Shown: positions 32,726-41,349 of the stretch, in pieces | How positions within the stretch are numbered: position 1 is the first letter of the stretch | Layout: each line of letters begins with the position of its first letter | From: QWHO01 sp021404945 | GTDB taxonomy: Bacteria; Vulcanimicrobiota; Xenobia; Xenobiales; QWHO01 | Assembly: GCA_963169765.1 (NCBI GenBank) | Contig: CAUJEN010000184.1 | Span: 1-64,000 of the forward strand | DNA length: 64,000 nt | Reading direction: 5' to 3' | Made by a program: the position numbers and the translations under genes | The notes under the pieces: generated by a model | The model's database searches: none | Seen by the model: only the letters and a program-made list of their open reading frames with translations | What the model was told of the DNA's origin: nothing

Positions 32726-34006
32726 GTGTCCAGCGAGTGTCCCTACCTCGCCCGCGAGGAGCATCCTCTGGCCGACCCCTCCCAGGGTCGCTGCTCGGAG
32801 TGCGGTCGTCCCCTGGTGTCGTGCGCCCATTGCCGCACCCCCAATCGGGTGCTGGCTCGCTACTGCCGCCACTGCGGCAGTGCTCTGCAATCGCTGGGCT
32901 GGAGCACGCGGGGCGGACAGAGTGGGGCGCCGGCCCTGCGAGCGAATCTGGCGCTGGACTCGGATTTGCCCGCCGTCTGGGTCTACCAGTCTTCTCAAAG
33001 CCAGCCTGTGGCCGGTTCTCCTCTGGTGGCCTCCGAGCTCATGGTTCGCCTGGACCGCCAGGGACGGGTGGAGATCTTCGCCGCCTCCACGGGCTCGGCC
33101 CCGATCCATTCCAAACCCCTTCCGGGCGTCAGCGAGGTGGTGGCCTCGCCGGCCCTGCTCGACGAGCTGTTGCTGGTGGCCGCTGAGGACCGCCTCTACG
33201 CGGCCGATCTGGTGGATCTGTTGGAGGTGAGTCCCGGCTCGGGCAGTCGCAAGCGGGTCATCGAGCTGCAGGGAAACGTGTGCTCGCATGTGGCCTCGGA
33301 TGGCCGTCGTTACGCCGCCCTGGCCACCAGCTCGGACGATTCGGCCTGGCTGCACGTCTTCGAGCTGACCCGTCAGGGTCTGCAGCTGCTGTGGAAGCGC
33401 TCGCCCGGCCGCCTCAATCCCGAGCACGCCTTCCTGGCCCTGGCTATCGTGGGCGACCACCTGGTGGCCGCCGAGGGCGGGGGGAGCCTGTTCAGCTACC
33501 ACATCCCCGATGGTCGCGCGCGGGGTGAGGCTCGCCTTCCTACGCCGCTGGCCCCCTGCCCGCTGCTGGGCCGCACCGATTTCGCCCTGGTGGCGGCCAG
33601 CGACGGGGCTTTGTATCGACTCGATCCTGCCGGCGGTCCCCCGCTGGCCATCTGCGAGCCAAGCCCCCAGCCCCTGTTCGCTCTGGGGGCCTCGCAGGAG
33701 GACGTGGTTTCCTGTCACGGGCGGACGTTGCGGCGGGTGAACCTGCACTCGGGCCGCGTCTCCCATCAGCAAATTCCACAGCACTGCACCAGCGAGCCCC
33801 TGGTGGTGGGCAACCGGGCTCTGGTGGCGGCCGCCGACGGAACCGTTTATCTGCTCGAGCTGAGCCCTGATCATTTCCAGGTGCTGGCCTCGCGCAAGGT
33901 GCTGTCGCCCCCCGAGCCGGGAGTGGTCTCGCCCGTGCTGACGCGCGCCCACCTCTTCGTGTCCGACGCCTGGGGGGGCGTGGCGGCCCTGCCTTTGCAG
34001 GTCTGA
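32726..34006 (+). CDS. zinc-ribbon plus beta-propeller protein
   Basis: About 426 residues from GTG 32726; TTG at 32705 is possible. The first 50 residues hold two Cys pairs (RCSECGRPLVSCAHC, YCRHCG) that make a double zinc ribbon. The rest shows six to seven repeats of strand-rich units with xxxLVAAEDxLYAxDL-like patterns (LLVAAEDRLYAADL, HLVAAEGGGSLFSY, ALVAAADGTVYLLE), as in PQQ/WD-type propellers. It has no signal peptide, so it is cytoplasmic. It is directly upstream of the VWA protein by 28 bases, so they are probably one operon. Confidence 0.78.
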   Translation: MSSECPYLAREEHPLADPSQGRCSECGRPLVSCAHCRTPNRVLARYCRHCGSALQSLGWSTRGGQSGAPALRANLALDSDLPAVWVYQSSQSQPVAGSPLVASELMVRLDRQGRVEIFAASTGSAPIHSKPLPGVSEVVASPALLDELLLVAAEDRLYAADLVDLLEVSPGSGSRKRVIELQGNVCSHVASDGRRYAALATSSDDSAWLHVFELTRQGLQLLWKRSPGRLNPEHAFLALAIVGDHLVAAEGGGSLFSYHIPDGRARGEARLPTPLAPCPLLGRTDFALVAASDGALYRLDPAGGPPLAICEPSPQPLFALGASQEDVVSCHGRTLRRVNLHSGRVSHQQIPQHCTSEPLVVGNRALVAAADGTVYLLELSPDHFQVLASRKVLSPPEPGVVSPVLTRAHLFVSDAWGGVAALPLQV

Positions 34007-34034
34007 GCCCGGCTCGGTCGCGAAACCGCTGCTG

Positions 34035-35693
34035 GTGAGGCTACTTCTGCTACTCTTGTTGTTGCTCGCGCCGGTCGCCGCCGAGACCCAGCACATTTTG
34101 ATGCTGGACGTCTCGGGGAGCATGCGCGACCGGGGCTACGCCACCCGCGAGGGCTGGGGCCCGACCGTGCTTGAGCTGGTGCAGAAGTTATTCCAGCCCG
34201 GCTCAGAGAAGTTCGCCGCCTCCGACTCGCTGACTATCGTGCCCTTCTCGGACGCCGCCACCGATGCCCGCGAAGGGCGCGCGGCGCTGCCTTCGGTGCC
34301 GCTCTCGGCGCTCGACCCCGCTCTGCTCCCCCTTCCCGGTGGCGGGGCCACCGACATGAACCGCTGTCTTGATCTGGCTCTGGAGCAGAATCGATCCGAT
34401 GTGGTGCTGACCTGGATCTTGACCGATAACGAGAACAACCTGGCCGGCAACCGCAGCGATCGCGAGTTCTACGAGCGCCTGGCAGGCGATCCGGCCTTCA
34501 CCCACGTCTACTTCTTCCCGCTGGCTCGCACCGACCAGCAGGGCGAGGCCCTGGTGATGTATCTGCTTGTCAGGGCTGAGCCGGATTCGGCCTGGGTGGA
34601 CGAGCTGGCCAGCGAGGTCAAGCGCAAGACTGGCTACGAGGGAGTGCTGTTTCGACCCCTCTACAGCGACCCGGGTCGCTCGGTGCTCGATTTCGGCAAA
34701 GAGTTGCAGGTCCAGACTCCGTTCGGTGAGCACCAGGTGGAGGAAGAGGGCGGCACCACGGTGCTCAACTTCGAGGAGGGGGACGAGCTGGCCGGTCAGC
34801 TCAAGTTCCGAGTGCGCTCTCACCTCAAGGGCTGGAAGATCGTGGATGCCACGATGGAGGACGCCGAGGTCGAGCTGACCATCCCCGACAGCTACCCCGA
34901 GGCCGGCGAGCAGAAGTTCAGCAAGAAGGTCACCCCCCAGAAGCTGACCGTGGACGCAGGCCAGGAGAGCGCCGACTTCTTCCTTATCGACCTGCAAGCC
35001 CGCGAGACTCCCCTGAAGCTCGAGCGCCCCCTCCTGAGCGACATGTTCGCCAGCTCTCTCCAGGACATCGAGGGCCGGGTCAAACTGCGAGCCACCATCG
35101 AGTTGTCGCGCGAAGGGGTGGAGGAGGGAGACCTGCGCCCCTCCCTCTCCCCCGAGATGACCGAGCGGGTGGCCCACGTGCCCAACCTGGCCGCCATCGA
35201 GGAGCTGATGGTCTACCAGGGGGGGGATCAGCAGGACAACCAGCGCAGCATCTCCTTTCAGCGCAAGTTGATCGTGCGCACCCGCGCCAATCCGCTGGGG
35301 GCCATCATGGTGGGCCTCCTGGGCCTGGGAGGGCTGGCGGTCGCGCTGCTGGTTGGCTGGGCCGCCTTCGGGCTCAGGTCAGCCTATCGCCTGGAGGGTC
35401 CGGGAGAGGACGAGGAGCTGAGCCTGCCCTACCTGGCCGGCAGCTACCTGATCTGCAGCCCCAACGGCCTGGAGCTTGCCCGCCTGCGCCAGCGCTTCGG
35501 GAGCCTGTCGGTGGTGCCCGAGCCGGAGGTGGAGGTCAACGGCAGGCCCGAGGCCACCTCGGTCCGCTGGGAGGGCCCCGAGGCACGCCTGGAGATTTGC
35601 CCCGAGGGAAAGGAAGCGCTCTACTACACGCTGGTGCGGGCTCAAAAGAGCGGCTCTGGCGGGGGGGGAGAGCGGGACGACGTTTCGATCTAG
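34035..35693 (+). CDS. exported VWA-domain protein with C-terminal membrane anchor
   Basis: 552 residues from GTG. The signal peptide RLLLLLLLLLAPVAA is followed at once by a VWA domain (HILMLDVSGSMRDRGY; MIDAS DVSGS, then T and D in GGGATDMNR and WILTDNENN). A beta-rich region spans about 220-415, then a transmembrane helix (IMVGLLGLGGLAVALLVGWA) and a short cytoplasmic domain. The open frame ends soon after a run of eight G at 35661-35668. In the -1 frame the reading continues with a protein-like segment (RFDLEVHATLLQRQKLEQFG) to 35827, so the true C-terminus may be longer. Confidence 0.85.
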   Translation: MRLLLLLLLLLAPVAAETQHILMLDVSGSMRDRGYATREGWGPTVLELVQKLFQPGSEKFAASDSLTIVPFSDAATDAREGRAALPSVPLSALDPALLPLPGGGATDMNRCLDLALEQNRSDVVLTWILTDNENNLAGNRSDREFYERLAGDPAFTHVYFFPLARTDQQGEALVMYLLVRAEPDSAWVDELASEVKRKTGYEGVLFRPLYSDPGRSVLDFGKELQVQTPFGEHQVEEEGGTTVLNFEEGDELAGQLKFRVRSHLKGWKIVDATMEDAEVELTIPDSYPEAGEQKFSKKVTPQKLTVDAGQESADFFLIDLQARETPLKLERPLLSDMFASSLQDIEGRVKLRATIELSREGVEEGDLRPSLSPEMTERVAHVPNLAAIEELMVYQGGDQQDNQRSISFQRKLIVRTRANPLGAIMVGLLGLGGLAVALLVGWAAFGLRSAYRLEGPGEDEELSLPYLAGSYLICSPNGLELARLRQRFGSLSVVPEPEVEVNGRPEATSVRWEGPEARLEICPEGKEALYYTLVRAQKSGSGGGGERDDVSI

Positions 35694-35895
35694 AAGTCCA
35701 TGCCACGCTTCTCCAGCGACAAAAGCTCGAGCAATTCGGGCCTGAGAGGGGCAATCTTTTCGAACAGTGGGCTCCGGTCAGGATTCGCCGGGGAGAGGAC
35801 ACGGAGTTGCTGGCCCGGGCTCATTGATCGCGAAAGTGAATCCTTCAGTCGCTGGCGTCGGCAGGCTCCCTTCCCCCTGCGACGAACCACGCAGG

Positions 35896-36352
35896 GTGTT
35901 CAACCTGTTCAAGAAGAAACCACTGCCAGAAGCGGATTATAAGACGCATGTCCAGTTGATGTCTGTCGGCATGCACTGGGTCAACAGCGTGATGGCCGAG
36001 GAGTTCGCCAGGAATGGCTCCTCGCCCGGAACGAGCCGAGGACGCCATCGGTGTGATCGCGCCACTGCTGGTCCTGGACGGTATCCCCAGCCCCGACATC
36101 GTCGACCGCATGCAAGAGAAGTACCAGTTGCTGTATGTGGATCTCTTGAGGTTCTTTCAAAGTACGGAGGCTGACGCGAACCTTCCCCCCGACAAGCTTC
36201 GGCACGTCAAGATCGGCGCCTGGGCCTTCGTTTTCATGCATGCCCGTGCTCCCGAAAGCCAGGCAGATTGGGACTGTGTCCACTACTTCATCGATCTCTT
36301 TACCAAGAACCGGAAGCAATTCTTGCGAATGGCCGCCAAGATTGAGGTGTAG
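35896..36352 (+). pseudogene. hypothetical gene broken by one frameshift near 36025
   Basis: Two overlapping frames together make one continuous protein of about 152 residues. The first runs FNLFKKKPLPEADYKTHVQL...AEEFARNGSSP and the second continues ERAEDAIGVIAPLLVLDGIP...FLRMAAKIEV. Removing one C from the CCC at 36025-36027 joins them as SSPERAEDA. It is either a real decayed gene or a sequencing error. The assembled product is helical, without signal or known domain. The GTG at 35896 has no good ribosome site. The segment 35694-35895 before it holds the possible extension of the VWA gene. Confidence 0.6.
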
Positions 36353-36820
36353 CAGTCGCCTTCCCCGAACTTGCGCAGATCCCCCGTTGGCTCCGAAGTC
36401 ACACTGCAACAGATCGCTGAATTCGCTGTTCGCGTCCTCGCACTGTGAGGTACAGCCGCACGAGATCCCAGGCGGCATTGAATCTGGCAGCCATCGGCTG
36501 ACCTTACCAGAAGGGGCGGTCGAACTAATGTGCTCGCACTTTGGTCTTGCACATTAGCACAATCTGACGAACGCGCCGGAACTGCGTTCCAGCGCGTTGT
36601 AAAGTGCAAGACCAAAGGCCTTGCACTTTAGAAGTCCAGCCGCCTACAAGATCTTGTGGTGGCAGAGGCGGGGGTAGGGGCCCCCGAGAGCATAGCCCCT
36701 CCGACACGGGTGCGGCTGGACTTCCCGCGCGCGCTGCTTGATACCGGGACAGGAGTTGAACCCCGCAGACAGCAGCGCTCGTCGAGGTCGGCTGCGTGCC
36801 AGACGAAGCAGAGGTCTCGT
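36353..36820. other. 468-base non-coding region with nested inverted repeats
   Basis: No convincing gene. It holds three sets of inverted repeats: 36539-36552 with 36604-36617 (perfect 14 bases), 36600-36610 with 36620-36630 (perfect 11 bases) and 36631-36643 with 36712-36724 (perfect 13 bases). Inside the first lies a further hairpin (AACGCGC...GCGCGTT with GGAAC/GTTCC). The first two share bases, so they exclude each other. Confidence 0.7.
36539..36617. repeat. imperfect palindrome with 14-base perfect arms
   Basis: CTTTGGTCTTGCAC pairs with GTGCAAGACCAAAG. The interior hairpin AACGCGC-C-GGAAC-TGC-GTTCC-A-GCGCGTT gives an extended cruciform. Part of the left half (36542-36579) matches 53318-53355 at 31 of 38 bases without gaps. 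Confidence 0.65.
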
Positions 36821-37786
36821 TTACCGCACTCGGTTCCAGAAGCCTTCCTCCGACAGGATGCCCGCTCCCACCCACGGCTCGCCTCCGGGCACCGGTTCGG
36901 CGCTCTCGGCCAGCCGCTCGCCCAGTTCGGTGGAAGGCACGCCGGCCAGCCAGCCCTGATGGCCCACTCGGGCCACCTGGGGGGTGGCGTAGGAGGAGCC
37001 GGAGTGCTCTTCCAGTCGCCCATCGATCACCAGCGGGACGTTGACCCCGTCGGCCGCCAACCAGGCTCCCGCATCGGGGGACGCGAGTGGAGCCACCACC
37101 CCCCCGTCCTCGGAGGCCCCCACCACGGTGGTGTGCGGATCGGCCAGCCAGTTGCGGTAGAAGCTCGGATCGACCTCTACGCCTAGTCGCTCCAGGGTGC
37201 GTGAGAGCTCACCATTGTTGCCCGCCGAGACAAAGCGGGCCACCCCGCTCTCGCTGGCCTCCTGGCCGGCCGCCAGCAATTCGCTCCGGGCAGCCTGGAT
37301 CTGGGGGTCGGTGCGGCGCACCTGGCTGACCCGGTCGGCCAGGGCCTGGAGGAAGGTCTCTTCGTCCGCCCCGGCCGTCAGGCCCAGCTCGCCCTCCAGG
37401 GCTCCTCGCCATTCGTGGCGGCCGAAGAGAGCATCCACCACCCTCGAGTCGGAGGCCCCCTGCGACTGGCTCACCACTCCTGCCGACTGATCCTGCAACT
37501 GCTCGGCCGTTGCCTTCATGGGCGTGAGAAAGCGGTTACGGATGTAAGCGTCCAGGCCGTGCTCGAGGGTTTCGGGTCCGCTCACCAGCGAGACCTGGGC
37601 CCGGCCGATCTCGCCCGGTTGCATCCCCAGTCGCACCAGCACGCCTTCCACCAGCTCTCCATGGGTGGTGACCCCGGCCTGCTCAGCGCGCACGAAGTCG
37701 TCGTACACCGTGAGAGTAGGCTGGGGAGGAGGCCCAGCGCAGAATCCGAGCATGGAGAGGGCCAGAACAGAGGCGGTGACCTTCAT
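36821..37786 (-). CDS. exported subtilase-like (S8) serine protease family protein
   Basis: 321 residues. A signal sequence (MKVTASVLALSMLGFC) may end in a non-canonical lipobox. Subtilase landmarks follow in order: a candidate Asp motif LTVYDDFV, His motif THGELVEGVLV, oxyanion region FVSAGNNGE, VVGASEDGG and the Ser motif SGSSYATPQVA. The Asp and His motifs are unusually close, and about 110 helical residues separate His from the AGNNG region, so this is a divergent member. Activity is plausible but unproven. Its promoter region is shared with the divergent propeller gene at 37871. Confidence 0.7.
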   Translation of the reverse strand: MKVTASVLALSMLGFCAGPPPQPTLTVYDDFVRAEQAGVTTHGELVEGVLVRLGMQPGEIGRAQVSLVSGPETLEHGLDAYIRNRFLTPMKATAEQLQDQSAGVVSQSQGASDSRVVDALFGRHEWRGALEGELGLTAGADEETFLQALADRVSQVRRTDPQIQAARSELLAAGQEASESGVARFVSAGNNGELSRTLERLGVEVDPSFYRNWLADPHTTVVGASEDGGVVAPLASPDAGAWLAADGVNVPLVIDGRLEEHSGSSYATPQVARVGHQGWLAGVPSTELGERLAESAEPVPGGEPWVGAGILSEEGFWNRVR

Positions 37787-37793
37787 CCCCGCC

Positions 37794-37799
37794 AGACTA
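37794..37799 (-). promoter_or_regulatory. -10-like TAGTCT, seven bases before the reverse start
   Basis: On the reverse strand TAGTCT precedes the ATG at 37786 by seven bases. It is a weaker member of the leaderless set because a GGGG run also lies before the ATG. Confidence 0.35.
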
Positions 37800-37805
37800 C
37801 CCGGT

Positions 37806-37827
37806 CGGTCTGAAATTTTTCAGACCG
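37806..37827. promoter_or_regulatory. 22-base inverted repeat between divergent genes
   Basis: CGGTCTGAAA and TTTCAGACCG are perfect 10-base arms with a 2-base spacer, between the divergent starts at 37786 and 37871. It could be an operator for both genes. Confidence 0.5.
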
Positions 37828-37870
37828 CCCCGGTATGGTTGGCCCGAGACCAAGATTTCGGAGGACCTGC

Positions 37871-38875
37871 ATGCTCAACATCGCTTCTCTGCCCAGCGCC
37901 GCCGCAACGGCGCGCCTGGACTGGAAAGCCGAGGTGGGGCCACAGCCGAGCAAGGCCGTGGTGGCGGGGGACGAGGTTTACGTAGGCACCCAGACGCCCG
38001 ACAAGCGCTCCGAGTTGCACCGATTCTCGGCCGCCAATGGCCGCCGACTCTCTACGGCGCATACCTGGACGGGCACGTTGCAGGGTCGCATGGGCTCCAC
38101 TGCGGTCATGAAAGGGGTGGACGGCCATCTGATGGGAGTGGATGCCAGCTCGGGCGAGCGCAAATGGGGTTATCACTCCGGGCTGCGCCCGACCGCCGAA
38201 GCTTTCAACGGAGAGCAGGCGGTGCTGGCCACCGAGAGTCGACTGGTCGCTTTGAGCGAGGCCGCTCGGGGCGGACTGGAAGCTCCCTTCAGCATTCCGC
38301 TGCAGGATGCGCGCAGCATCAGTCCCGGGCCGGATGGCTGGCTGGTGCTCACCGGGCGTTACAGCGGCACCGGACAGATTGTCAGCCTGGACAGCCAGGG
38401 CCAGACTCGCTGGATGGCACCCGCTGACACGGGCGGTCCCCGGCACGCCCCCCGGATGGGAGTAGAGGGCACCGTCTACAGCACCGGTTATAACGGGATG
38501 CTGTCCGCCTTCGATGGCAAGACGGGCGAGCTGAAGTGGCAGTATGAGACGGGGGAGACCTATAACAACCAGCCGGACGTCGGGCCGGCCGGTCAGGTGG
38601 TTGTCTCCACCCGGCGCGGCCAGGTGGTTCTGCTCGATTGCGAGGGTCGTGCGACCTGGGAGGTCGATACCGGCGCCCAGGTGCTGGGCTGCTTCGTCCA
38701 TCCCGATGGCACCGTGTTCGTACAGCATCCCGAGTCACTGGATGCTCTCGATGCCGTAACGGGCACCACGCTGCAGAAGCTGCCCATCGCACCAGCCGAT
38801 TTGACCCAGGCTCCCGATGGTAGCCTCTACGCCATGAGTAAGAACGGCACGCTGCAGAAGATCGTGCTGGAGTAG
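37871..38875 (+). CDS. PQQ-binding-like beta-propeller protein
   Basis: 334 residues without an obvious signal peptide. Repeats of the type VYxGTxxxxLxAFDxxTGxxxWxY are clear (VDASSGERKWGYHSG, AFDGKTGELKWQYETG, LDALDAVTGTTLQKL), typical of PQQ-like propellers such as BamB and quinoprotein relatives. Nothing shows PQQ binding itself. GGAGG six bases before the ATG fixes the start. It faces the subtilase-like gene across an inverted repeat and is followed by the LLM oxidoreductase on the same strand. Confidence 0.82.
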   Translation: MLNIASLPSAAATARLDWKAEVGPQPSKAVVAGDEVYVGTQTPDKRSELHRFSAANGRRLSTAHTWTGTLQGRMGSTAVMKGVDGHLMGVDASSGERKWGYHSGLRPTAEAFNGEQAVLATESRLVALSEAARGGLEAPFSIPLQDARSISPGPDGWLVLTGRYSGTGQIVSLDSQGQTRWMAPADTGGPRHAPRMGVEGTVYSTGYNGMLSAFDGKTGELKWQYETGETYNNQPDVGPAGQVVVSTRRGQVVLLDCEGRATWEVDTGAQVLGCFVHPDGTVFVQHPESLDALDAVTGTTLQKLPIAPADLTQAPDGSLYAMSKNGTLQKIVLE

Positions 38876-38932
38876 GGGAGTTCAGGGCGAGCAAGAAGCT
38901 GGCCGGAGGATCTTCTACCGGAGGCTGACCAC

Positions 38933-39754
38933 GTGGCGATTCGCATTGGAGTTCAGCTGCACCCGCAGCACTGCACCTATCCCGAGTTCATTGAGGCGGT
39001 GGAGGGGTGCGATCGACTGGGGGTGGATACGCTCTGGACCTGGGATCACTTCTATCCTCTCTACGGCGAGGAGGGCGCGCCCATGGCCGACGTGCCTCCG
39101 GTGGATTCCCCCCGTCGAGGGGACCACTTTGAAGCCTGGACCTTGCTGACAGCCATGGCCTGCCGCACGACCAGGGCTGAAATCGGCCTGCTGGTGGGCT
39201 GTAACAGCTACCGCAACCCCCACCTTGTGGCCGACATGGCTCGCACGGTGGACCACATCAGCAACGGCAGGCTCATCCTCGGGCTGGGCTCGGGCTGGTT
39301 CGAGCGCGACTACCAGGAATATGGTTACGAGTTCGGCACGGCGGCCTGGCGGCTCAAGCAACTGGGCGAGAATTTGCCCATCATCCAGGAGCGGCTCAAG
39401 CGTCTGACTCCGCAACCGATCCGCAACCCGTTGCCCATCATGATCGGGGGTGGGGGCGAGAAGGTGACCCTGAAGCTGGTGGCCAGGCACGCTCACCTCT
39501 GGAACGGCTTCGGGCCGCCTGAGAACTTCGCTCACAAGAACAAGATCCTGGACCAGTGGTGCGCGGAAGTGGGCCGCAATCCGAGGGAAGTCGAGCGCAC
39601 GGTCGGCATCATGCGACCCGACGACCTCGACAAACTCGATGATTACGTGGCCGCCGGGGCCGAGCACATCATCTTGATGCTGGGTTGGCCCTTCCCGCTG
39701 GCTGCGGTGCAGAAGCTGCTCGAGTGGCGCGCCTCACGAATGGTCAGGGCTTAA
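38933..39754 (+). CDS. LLM-class F420/FMN-dependent oxidoreductase
   Basis: 273 residues. The luciferase-like monooxygenase TIM barrel is evident: RIGVQLHPQ, the DTLWTWDHFYPLYG strand-loop, GLLVGCNSYRNP, the segment GRLILGLGSGWFERDYQEYG and PIMIGGGGEKVTLKLVARHA. The last is characteristic of actinobacterial-type F420-dependent members, though FMN use is not excluded. GGAGG eight bases before the GTG supports the start. Its stop overlaps by 4 bases the end of the convergent gene at 39751. The substrate is unknown. Confidence 0.88.
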   Translation: MAIRIGVQLHPQHCTYPEFIEAVEGCDRLGVDTLWTWDHFYPLYGEEGAPMADVPPVDSPRRGDHFEAWTLLTAMACRTTRAEIGLLVGCNSYRNPHLVADMARTVDHISNGRLILGLGSGWFERDYQEYGYEFGTAAWRLKQLGENLPIIQERLKRLTPQPIRNPLPIMIGGGGEKVTLKLVARHAHLWNGFGPPENFAHKNKILDQWCAEVGRNPREVERTVGIMRPDDLDKLDDYVAAGAEHIILMLGWPFPLAAVQKLLEWRASRMVRA

Positions 39755-40203
39755 GCGGCCTTGCGAACGCGCACCCCGCCCACCAGCACATAATCGGCTC
39801 GCTCCTCCACCGCTCCCCCCTTCTTCTCCTGGATGGCGGCCAGGAGATTTTTCACCTCGTTGCGGACGTCGGGCAGATTCTTGAGAGCCTCGAGCAAAGC
39901 CTGAGGGCTATCGCCGGCTCGGGCCGTCAACAGGCGTGCTCCCAGCCCGGCCAGGGCCCCGCCACTTGCGTCCACGCTCTGCACCAGGCTCTCGAGACCC
40001 GTGCGCTGCAAAGCCTCGCGATGGGCCCCGCTGGCCTGCTCGCAAGCCTGCCGGGTCAGCTCCAGGATGGCTCGAGCCTCGGGCTTTTCGGCCTGACTGC
40101 GCACCTTCTCAAAGCGGTCGCTCAGGGGACCATCGCCCACCAGTGCCTGGCGGGCCCGCTTCTGGTCGGGCCAGGCGAACAGTCCTTTCAGGGCAGAGAT
40201 CAC
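39751..40203 (-). CDS. helical hypothetical protein
   Basis: 150 residues, almost all alpha helical and rich in Ala, Leu and Glu (PEARAILELTRQACEQASGA). It ends with a short strand-like tail (ADYVLVGGVRVRKAA). No signal peptide or known domain. The GTG at 40203 has GCGAGG upstream. It lies alone on its strand, divergent from the gene at 40288. Confidence 0.6.
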   Translation of the reverse strand: MISALKGLFAWPDQKRARQALVGDGPLSDRFEKVRSQAEKPEARAILELTRQACEQASGAHREALQRTGLESLVQSVDASGGALAGLGARLLTARAGDSPQALLEALKNLPDVRNEVKNLLAAIQEKKGGAVEERADYVLVGGVRVRKAA

Positions 40204-40275
40204 AGGGCCTCGCCGAGCGGGGCATGGTTCATGCCGAGAAGTCTAAACCTCTTCCCTGAAAGGCCCCTGAAGTGG

Positions 40276-40281
40276 TATCCT
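40276..40281 (+). promoter_or_regulatory. -10 element TATCCT, probable leaderless promoter
   Basis: TATCCT ends six bases before the GTG at 40288. There is no Shine-Dalgarno in between. Confidence 0.45.
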
Positions 40282-40287
40282 GCTCAG

Positions 40288-41349
40288 GTGAAACCCATTG
40301 CGTCGTTTCAGTCTACCCTGCCCCAGGTGGCATTCCGACGCAAGTCCGAGCCGAAGGGGGAGGCGCCGGTCGAGACCAGTGCCAGCCGCATTCGCAAGCT
40401 GGAGGCCGAGCTGCAGCATTGCTACGGCACCTACATGTATTGCGAGGCGGCCGATTTTCAGAGCGCCGAGGAGCGAGCGACCTCGCGGCGCATGTCCGAG
40501 CGCATCGGCCAGATCTCCACCGAGCTGGCCCAGCTGCGTGGGGCCGGGGCGCTCAACCGCGAGAACGTGAAGGCCCAGGTGGAGGTGATGCTCGAGCGTC
40601 AGCCCCTGGCGCGGCTCGGTTCCAGGGCCTTCAAGGCGGTCTACCCCGCTTGCCGGCACACCGGCTACGGGGTGGACGACCCGGCCGGACGGCTGCATTC
40701 GGCCGTGCGCCATGGCTTTCTGACTCAGGAGCAGGTGGACGAGAAGGTGATTCGGTCGGCCTCCCGACGAAAACCCAGCGCGTCCGGCTCGGACGACGAG
40801 GTGCGCCAGGCCGCTGCCGAGGCACTCACCCGGGCCCTCCCTCGCGAGCTGGAGGGCCTCTTTCCCGATTTGAAGACCTTTCTCGAATTCCCGACCCCGT
40901 CCCCTCTGGCCGAGGCCGTCAAAGGCCTGATCGCAGAGGGGCTGGTGGAGCTGCGATTGGAGGATGTCAACCGGGCCCGCCGCGTGATCTACGCCCCGGG
41001 CCAGTTGGGCCAGGCCGCGGAGCGCTATCGCGAGACCCCACAGGATAGCCTTCTGGGCACCATCGGGCAACTGCTCGACCAGAAGCTGCCCTACACCGAG
41101 GAGGAGCGTGAGCAGGCTCTGACCTGCGCCGCCACCAGTCTGGTCAAGAAAGAGCAGGGCGCAAAAGACGACTGGTCGCGCCGCCGGTTCGAGGAGGACA
41201 AGCAGCGCTGGCTGCAGCGCGGCCTCACCGAAGAGCACCTGAAGGTGGCCCTGCTCGGAGGGCGGGCCCCGGCGGTCGGGGGATCGGTGGTCGAGACCCC
41301 GGACTGGATCGTCTTCGGGTCCAGCCGCGTGGCCCGAAAGAGCTCATGA
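40288..41349 (+). CDS. hypothetical cytoplasmic protein, mostly helical
   Basis: 353 residues, charged, without signal or membrane segments. A coiled-coil-like region lies near 30-95 (SRIRKLEAELQHCYGTYMYC, SERIGQISTELAQLRG), followed by several helical bundles; a short segment (LIAEGLVELRLEDVNRARRV) could be a winged-helix wing. No family recognised. The start is supported by the -10-like TATCCT six bases upstream. Its last four bases overlap the start of the exported PsbP/DcrB-like gene, so the two are coupled. Confidence 0.65.
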   Translation: MKPIASFQSTLPQVAFRRKSEPKGEAPVETSASRIRKLEAELQHCYGTYMYCEAADFQSAEERATSRRMSERIGQISTELAQLRGAGALNRENVKAQVEVMLERQPLARLGSRAFKAVYPACRHTGYGVDDPAGRLHSAVRHGFLTQEQVDEKVIRSASRRKPSASGSDDEVRQAAAEALTRALPRELEGLFPDLKTFLEFPTPSPLAEAVKGLIAEGLVELRLEDVNRARRVIYAPGQLGQAAERYRETPQDSLLGTIGQLLDQKLPYTEEEREQALTCAATSLVKKEQGAKDDWSRRRFEEDKQRWLQRGLTEEHLKVALLGGRAPAVGGSVVETPDWIVFGSSRVARKSS

